The notes beneath the pieces were generated by a model that saw nothing but the letters and a program-made list of their open reading frames with translations, searched no databases and was not told the origin of the DNA. Of a stretch of DNA of 64,000 bases, positions 59,853 through 64,000 are shown piece by piece. Every line of letters starts with the position of its first letter. Position 1 is the first letter of the stretch. The position numbers were made by a program, and so were the translations under genes. This DNA is from Kribbella qitaiheensis (GTDB taxonomy: Bacteria > Actinomycetota > Actinomycetes > Propionibacteriales > Kribbellaceae), in contig NZ_CP043661.1 in NCBI RefSeq assembly GCF_014217565.1, positions 682,001 to 746,000 on the forward strand, read 5' to 3'.

Positions 59853-61308
59853 ATGCGTCGTCGCACTGTCCTCGGCTCACTCGTCGCAGCCCCGTTCGCC
59901 GGCGCCGTACTGGCCGAGCCGGCGGCCGCGGATGTGACCACCACGATCGACCCACGGACGGACTGGGGTGCCTGGGAAGGCTGGGGCACCTCGCTGTGCT
60001 GGTGGGGCAAGGCGCACGGCAACCGTGACGATCTGGCCGATATCTTCTTCACCCGCAACACCGTTCAGTACCAGGGGCAGGCCCTACCCGGCCTCGGCCT
60101 GAACATCGCCCGCTACAACGCCGGCGCCTGCTCGACGAAGCCGATCAACGGTGAGTCGATGGTCCGCTCACCCAACATCGGCGACGCGCCAGATGGACGG
60201 CTACTGGCTCGATTGGTCCAGCTCCGACCCGTCGTCGGCCAGCTGGAACTGGTACGTCGACAGCGCGCAGCGCAACCTGATGTGGAAGGCCCGCGACCGC
60301 GGCGTGAACCGGATCGAGCTGTTCTCGAACTCCCCGATGTGGTGGATGTGCCAGAACCACAACCCGTCGGGCGCGGCCGGCGGTGGCGACAACCTGCAGA
60401 CCTGGAATCAGCAGCAGCACGCGGTCTACCTCGCCACCGTCGCCCGCTACGCCCACGACCACTGGGGCGTCGACTTCGCATCGGTCGAGCCTTTCAACGA
60501 GCCGGACGGTTCGTGGTGGAAGGCCGACGGCAGTCAGGAAGGCTGCCACTTCGAGTCCTCGACCCAGCGGCCGGTGATCAACTACCTGCGATCCGAGCTG
60601 AACGCCCGCGATCTCGGCTGGATGCCGATCGCCGCGTCGGACTCCTGGGGCTACGACTCGGCGCTCTCGACCTGGAACAGCTTCGACAGCACCACTCGCG
60701 GCAACGTCGCCCGGATCAACGTGCACGGCTACCAGCAAGGCGGTGGCCGCCGAGACCTCCTGTACGCCGCCGCACAGGCAGCCGGGCGACCGATCTGGAA
60801 CTCGGAGTACGGCGAGGACGACGCGAGCGGGATGAAGGCAGCGAGCAACCTCAACCTGGATTTCCGCTGGTTGCACCCGAAGGCCTGGGTCTACTGGCAG
60901 GTGGTTGGCGGCGGCGGCTGGGGACTGATCCAGGATGTCGGCAACGGGACGACGGGACCGGTCAACACGAAGTACTTCGTACTGGCGCAGTACCTGCGAC
61001 ACATCCGGCCGGGCATGCGGATCATTGACGGCGGCAACGGCAACACCGTCGCGGCGTACGACGCGGCCGCGCGGAAGCTCGTCGTCGTCGCGACCAACTA
61101 CGGCACCGGGCAGTGGCTGAACTTCGACCTCTCGAAGTTCGGTCATCCCTCGACGGACGGAGCCGCGGTGGCGAGGTGGGCGACCGTCACCGGCGGCACC
61201 GAGCGATATCAGGCGCATGCGGACACGATTGTCAGCGGCAACCGCTTCTGGTCCTGGTTCGAGCCGAACACGATCCAGACCTTCGAGGTAAAGGACGTAT
61301 CAATTTGA
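59853..61308 (+). pseudogene. GH30-like endo-beta-1,6-galactanase, frameshifted
   Basis: Secreted glycoside hydrolase. MRRRTVLGSLVAAPFAGAVL is a Tat-like signal, then WGAWEGWGTSLCWWGKAHGN, GLGLNIARYNAGACSTKPIN. At base 60180-60181 one surplus G in ATCGGCG shifts the frame; dropping one G restores SPNIATRQMDGYWLDW and everything to stop 61308, about 484 residues. Catalytic acid/base ASVEPFNEP and nucleophile IWNSEYGE are intact, as are C-terminal beta-sandwich segments. All else looks functional. It could be a sequencing error or a recent mutation. ATG 59853 follows TGGAGGAATG. Confidence 0.82.
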
Positions 61309-61354
61309 TCGCGCGATCGCGTTGCGTACCGGCTCGGTGATCCGGACACCGACC

Positions 61355-61360
61355 TAGGAT
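61355..61360 (+). promoter_or_regulatory. Possible -10 element before the TPR gene
   Basis: TAGGAT, an excellent match to the actinobacterial -10 pattern, lies 39 bases before the TPR gene GTG at 61399. No strong -35 is visible, so confidence is low. Confidence 0.3.
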
Positions 61361-61398
61361 CGCCGCGACGGGGCCGAGCGGATCACGAAGGAGGCAGA

Positions 61399-62034
61399 GT
61401 GGACGACCGGGTCGTGCGGGCGCGCGAACTGTACGAGCAGGCCATTTTTGCCGGGACCGAAGGCGTTCTCGCCAAGGCCGATGCCGAGCTCGACGCCGTC
61501 GAGGCGGATCTGGCACTGGCCCGCGGGCGGGTGTTGCACGGGCGATTCGTTGCCTGCGACAAGGAAGATCCGGCCGAGCTGCCTTTGTTTCAGCGATCCG
61601 CCGAGCTCTATCGCAAGCTGGGAGACCAGCGCGGCGAGGCCGAGGCCCTCTTCTGGATCGGCTGCTTCTACCAAGTGGTGTGGAAGGACGACGACGGTGC
61701 CGTCGACGCGCTGACCCGATCAGCCGACCTGGCCCGCGAATCCGGTGACAAGCTGACCCTCTCGTACGCGCTCCGCCACCTCGGCATCGCCGCGCATCAG
61801 GCCGGCCAACTCGATGCCGCCCGGAGCCAGCTCGAAGAGTCGACCGCCCTCCGCCGCGAGCTCAACTTCCTCCCAGGCGTGGCCGCGAACCTGGTCGGCC
61901 TCACCTACATAGCCGCCGCCCAAGGCCGCACTGCCGACGCCCAAACCCACGCCGAGGAAGCCACCACCCTCGCCAAAACCGACGGCGCGACAAAAATCCT
62001 CACCCAAATCACCGAAGCCCGCAGTCACCTCTAG
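61399..62034 (+). CDS. Tetratricopeptide-repeat protein
   Basis: Soluble helical protein of 211 residues. TPR-like helix pairs are visible: FQRSAELYRKLGDQRGEAEA, DALTRSADLARESGDKLTLS, YALRHLGIAAHQAGQLDAAR and QGRTADAQTHAEEATTLAKT, each with the A/G/Y/A spacing. No catalytic motif is visible, so it probably mediates protein interactions. GTG 61399 follows AAGGAGG. A tandem repeat follows its stop. Confidence 0.85.
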   Translation: MDDRVVRARELYEQAIFAGTEGVLAKADAELDAVEADLALARGRVLHGRFVACDKEDPAELPLFQRSAELYRKLGDQRGEAEALFWIGCFYQVVWKDDDGAVDALTRSADLARESGDKLTLSYALRHLGIAAHQAGQLDAARSQLEESTALRRELNFLPGVAANLVGLTYIAAAQGRTADAQTHAEEATTLAKTDGATKILTQITEARSHL

Positions 62035-62071
62035 CCCATGCCGGCTGGGCACGCGAAGTACGAGAACCCAC

Positions 62072-62162
62072 GCCGGGCCGGGCCCCGCAGGACGGGCTGC
62101 CGGGCCGGGCCCCGCAGGACGGGCTGCCGGGCCGGGCCCCGCAGGACGGGCTGCCGGGCCGG
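62072..62162. repeat. 27-bp tandem repeat x 3.3
   Basis: Three perfect copies of a 27-bp unit (GCCGGGCCGGGCCCCGCAGG then ACGGGCT) begin at 62072, 62099 and 62126, with a partial fourth. It lies in the gap between convergent genes, 37 bases after the TPR stop, and is extremely GC-rich. Possibly a slippage product. Confidence 0.9.
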
Positions 62163-62180
62163 CGGTCGTGAGCTGCGGAC

Positions 62181-62840
62181 TTACCAGCCGCGTCCGCGCC
62201 ACTCGGGGAGGCTCGGGCGTTCGGTGCCGAGGGTGGTGTCGGCGCCGTGGCCGGGGTAGACCCAGGTCTCGTCCGGGAGCCGGTCGAAGAGCTTGGTCTC
62301 GACGTCGTTGATGAGTGACTCGAAGTTCTTCTTGTCGCCACGGGTGTTGCCGACGCCGCCCGGGAACAGCGAGTCGCCGGTGAACAGGTGCGGCGCGCCG
62401 GTCGGGTCGTCGTACAGCAGCGCGATCGAGCCCGGGGTGTGCCCGGCGAGGTGGATCACCTCGAGACCGAGCCGGCCGACCTTGATCCGGTCACCGTCGC
62501 CGACCGTCTCATCGGTCTGCACCGGGATGCCCTCGGCGTCCTCCCGGCCCGCGACCGTGGTCGCACCGGTCTTGGCGACCACCTGGGCCAGCGCCTGCCA
62601 GTGGTCACCGTGCTGGTGCGTGGTGATGACCCGGGTGATGCCGCCGGAGCCGATCACCGTCAGCAGCGTGTCGGCGTCGTTGGCCGCGTCGATCAGGACC
62701 TGCTCGTCGGTCTGCCGGCAGCGCAGCAGGTACGCGTTGTTGTTCATCGGACCCACGGCGACCTTGGAGATCATCAGCTGGGCCAGCTCGTGCGTCTGCA
62801 CCGGCCCGCCGACGTGGACGTTGCCGTGATACTCCGTCAT
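62181..62840 (-). CDS. Metallo-beta-lactamase-fold hydrolase (glyoxalase II-like)
   Basis: MBL-fold protein of 219 residues. The metal site is TTHQHGDHWQAL (HxHxDH), then HLAGHTPGSIALL and FTGDSLFPGGVGNTRG, and YPGHGADTTLG. The pattern is that of glyoxalase-II or S-lactoyl-type thioesterases. In actinobacteria similar proteins may act on mycothiol thioesters; no direct evidence here. ATG 62840 follows GGGAGAACGC. It lies 37 bases downstream of the MDMPI-family gene, so the two are likely co-transcribed. Confidence 0.9.
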   Translation of the reverse strand: MTEYHGNVHVGGPVQTHELAQLMISKVAVGPMNNNAYLLRCRQTDEQVLIDAANDADTLLTVIGSGGITRVITTHQHGDHWQALAQVVAKTGATTVAGREDAEGIPVQTDETVGDGDRIKVGRLGLEVIHLAGHTPGSIALLYDDPTGAPHLFTGDSLFPGGVGNTRGDKKNFESLINDVETKLFDRLPDETWVYPGHGADTTLGTERPSLPEWRGRGW

Positions 62841-62877
62841 GCGTTCTCCCATGTCGCTAGCCCGTTCAGTCCTGCCG

Positions 62878-63585
62878 TCAGCCCCACGCCGGTACGCCGG
62901 GAAGCGCGCCGTCCGCCGAGAGCGTGCTCCCGTCGTCGCGACCAAGCACCCAGCTCAGCAGGGCCGCGCTGCCGCCAGTGACGATCCTTGCACCAGCCGG
63001 ACGCGCAGGCGACGTCCACTCGCTGTCGGAGCTCCGCAGCACGACCGGTATGTCGTCCGGCCACCGCGTGGTCACGTAGGTGAGCAGCACCTCGCGCAGC
63101 TCGGCCGGCACGTCGTCGAAGGAGTACCCGATCCCCAGATCGACGTGGTGGACCTCTACCTCGTTCAGGCGCGCCACCACGATCTGGTCCGCAGTACGGA
63201 CGACTCCGCTCGGCCAGGAGATCTCTGTGAGCCACGCCACTTCGGGCAGGTCCTCGAACCGCTCCCGTAGCCGGGCCTCCGCCGCCACGACATCCTCCAC
63301 CTGCACTGCGAGGGGCCGCGCGGCCCCAGCGGCGATGTCGTCCTCACGGGCTTCCACGGATGCGTACATTGGTTTGCGGATCCCCGTCAGGGCCCAGTCG
63401 CACAAGTTCACCAGCGCGTCGGCGTTCCGGGCGAGGTGGGTCAGCACGTGGCCCACCGTCCAGCCGGGCAGTAGCGACGGCCGGCTCACGTCGGCGTCCG
63501 TCAGCCGGGCGAGAGCGTCCAGCAGGCGCCGATCGGCGGAAGGTAACTCCGCCAGCAGGCGGCTCGTTTGCTCGGAGGGAACCAT
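62878..63585 (-). CDS. Maleylpyruvate isomerase (MDMPI) family mycothiol-dependent enzyme
   Basis: DinB/MDMPI-fold protein of 235 residues. LPGWTVGHVLTHLARNADAL supplies the first metal His, EVEVHHVDLGIGY the second pair; the C-terminal domain has WVLGRDDGSTL. The family needs mycothiol as cofactor or binds metal in a DinB-like bundle; the isomerase reaction is not assured. ATG 63585 is close to the LexA-like box at 63598, so the gene may also respond to SOS. mshC at the other end of the window would supply mycothiol. Confidence 0.88.
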   Translation of the reverse strand: MVPSEQTSRLLAELPSADRRLLDALARLTDADVSRPSLLPGWTVGHVLTHLARNADALVNLCDWALTGIRKPMYASVEAREDDIAAGAARPLAVQVEDVVAAEARLRERFEDLPEVAWLTEISWPSGVVRTADQIVVARLNEVEVHHVDLGIGYSFDDVPAELREVLLTYVTTRWPDDIPVVLRSSDSEWTSPARPAGARIVTGGSAALLSWVLGRDDGSTLSADGALPGVPAWG

Positions 63586-63597
63586 GGGCTGAGAGTA

Positions 63598-63613
63598 TCG
63601 AATATGCTTTCGA
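63598..63613. promoter_or_regulatory. LexA/SOS-box-like palindrome upstream of uvrA
   Basis: TCGAATATGCTTTCGA compares with the actinobacterial/Bacillus-type SOS box (TCGAAC-N4-GTTCGA): 10 of 12 defined positions match, lacking the C and G next to the centre. It lies between the divergent MDMPI gene and uvrA, about 150 bases before the likely uvrA start. UvrA is a classic LexA target. Confidence 0.6.
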
Positions 63614-63765
63614 AAGAGGTCGTGGATCCGGTCCGGATCGCTGATGGAAGTTTTTGTCGGTGGGCCTCGTTAGCATGACCGGGCATGCCCCAGGTGTCGG
63701 TTCCGGAAGCCTCCGCGAGGCGTCCGGCCGCCCAGAAACCCTCGAGAACCGCTGAGAGTGAGCTT

Positions 63766-64000
63766 GTGTCTGACCGTCTGATCGTGCGTGGAGCGCGTGA
63801 GCACAACCTGAAAGACGTCTCGCTCGATCTGCCGCGCGACGCCATGATCGTCTTCACCGGGCTGTCCGGGTCCGGCAAGTCCAGCCTGGCCTTCGACACC
63901 ATCTTCGCCGAGGGCCAGCGGCGCTACGTGGAGTCGCTGTCGGCGTACGCACGGCAGTTCCTCGGGCAGATGGACAAACCGGACGTCGACTTCATCGAGG
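63766..64000 (+). CDS. uvrA: Excinuclease ABC subunit A (UvrA), N-terminal part (3' end outside window)
   Basis: Damage-recognition ATPase of nucleotide excision repair. The window shows 78 residues: [20 protein letters not shown], Walker [10 protein letters not shown], and [20 protein letters not shown] then MDKPDVD, all canonical. GTG 63766 gives the expected start VSDRLIV; an in-frame ATG at 63685 would add 27 unlike residues and is less likely. The reading frame is open to the window edge. Confidence 0.95.
   Translation, partial: MSDRLIVRGAREHNLKDVSLDLPRDAMIVFTGLSGSGKSSLAFDTIFAEGQRRYVESLSAYARQFLGQMDKPDVDFIE

Overview
The window is chromosomal DNA from a high-GC actinobacterium. It encodes mycothiol synthesis (mshC), a mycothiol-dependent-type enzyme, a Pup-proteasome locus, F420-type oxidoreductase sequence, actinobacterial marker families (DUF3090, SCO1664-like, PAC2) and GTG starts with 4-base overlaps. 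The gene content and order suggest Nocardioidaceae/Kribbellaceae, possibly Kribbella; that placement is inference. No insertion sequence, prophage, integrase or CRISPR array was seen. There is one tRNA, and one strong riboswitch candidate upstream of folD.

Layout. 1-6.7 kb: F420 oxidoreductase tail, uppP, corA, then histidine phosphatase, DUF3090, SCO1664-like protein and mshC, with a DUF6882-like gene convergent to them. 6.7-7.8 kb: a G-rich, repeat-rich gap. 7.8-17.6 kb: PAC2 protein, HAD hydrolase, and a six-gene oligopeptide ABC operon with two substrate-binding lipoproteins. 17.6-21.1 kb: two-component system plus two-gene ABC transporter. 21.3-28.9 kb: glycerol catabolism (glpF-glpK-glpD), with a palindrome upstream of glpF; an HxlR regulator; an NTF2-like protein; and an iclR-glpK2 pair in which glpK2 is frameshifted. 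29-35 kb: MacB/FtsX-like ABC exporter divergent from a large secreted PKD protein. 35-41.7 kb: RNase J, RecB-like nuclease, secreted intradiol-dioxygenase-like protein, site-2 protease, a perfect 3 x 76 bp tandem repeat, trmI. 41.7-51 kb: proteasome region arc ... dop-pup-prcB-prcA, interrupted by an ECF sigma factor with membrane partner, a phosphotransferase and a NUDIX protein. 51-58 kb: methyltransferase, a GH84-like remnant, ZTP riboswitch-folD, and aroH-tyrA-cmk-plsC-like-der. 58-64 kb: tRNA-Pro, HtrA-like protease, GNAT, a frameshifted GH30 galactanase, TPR protein, MBL hydrolase, MDMPI-family enzyme, and uvrA (cut by the window end) behind a LexA-like box.

How the genes fit together. 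Arc, Pup, PrcB and PrcA form the pupylation-dependent degradation machine. Pup already ends in Gly-Gly-Glu, so Dop would be needed only to remove Pup, and dop here carries a single-base frameshift. Glycerol entry, phosphorylation and oxidation are encoded as one operon, and the IclR protein beside glpK2 is a plausible regulator. The aroH-der run joins aromatic amino acid synthesis to nucleotide, lipid and ribosome assembly genes.

Three otherwise well-preserved genes (dop, glpK2, GH30) are broken by one surplus G/C each, and the SCO1664-like gene seems to have lost its stop through one missing base. Either the sequence has G/C-run errors or these are recent mutations; raw reads would decide.
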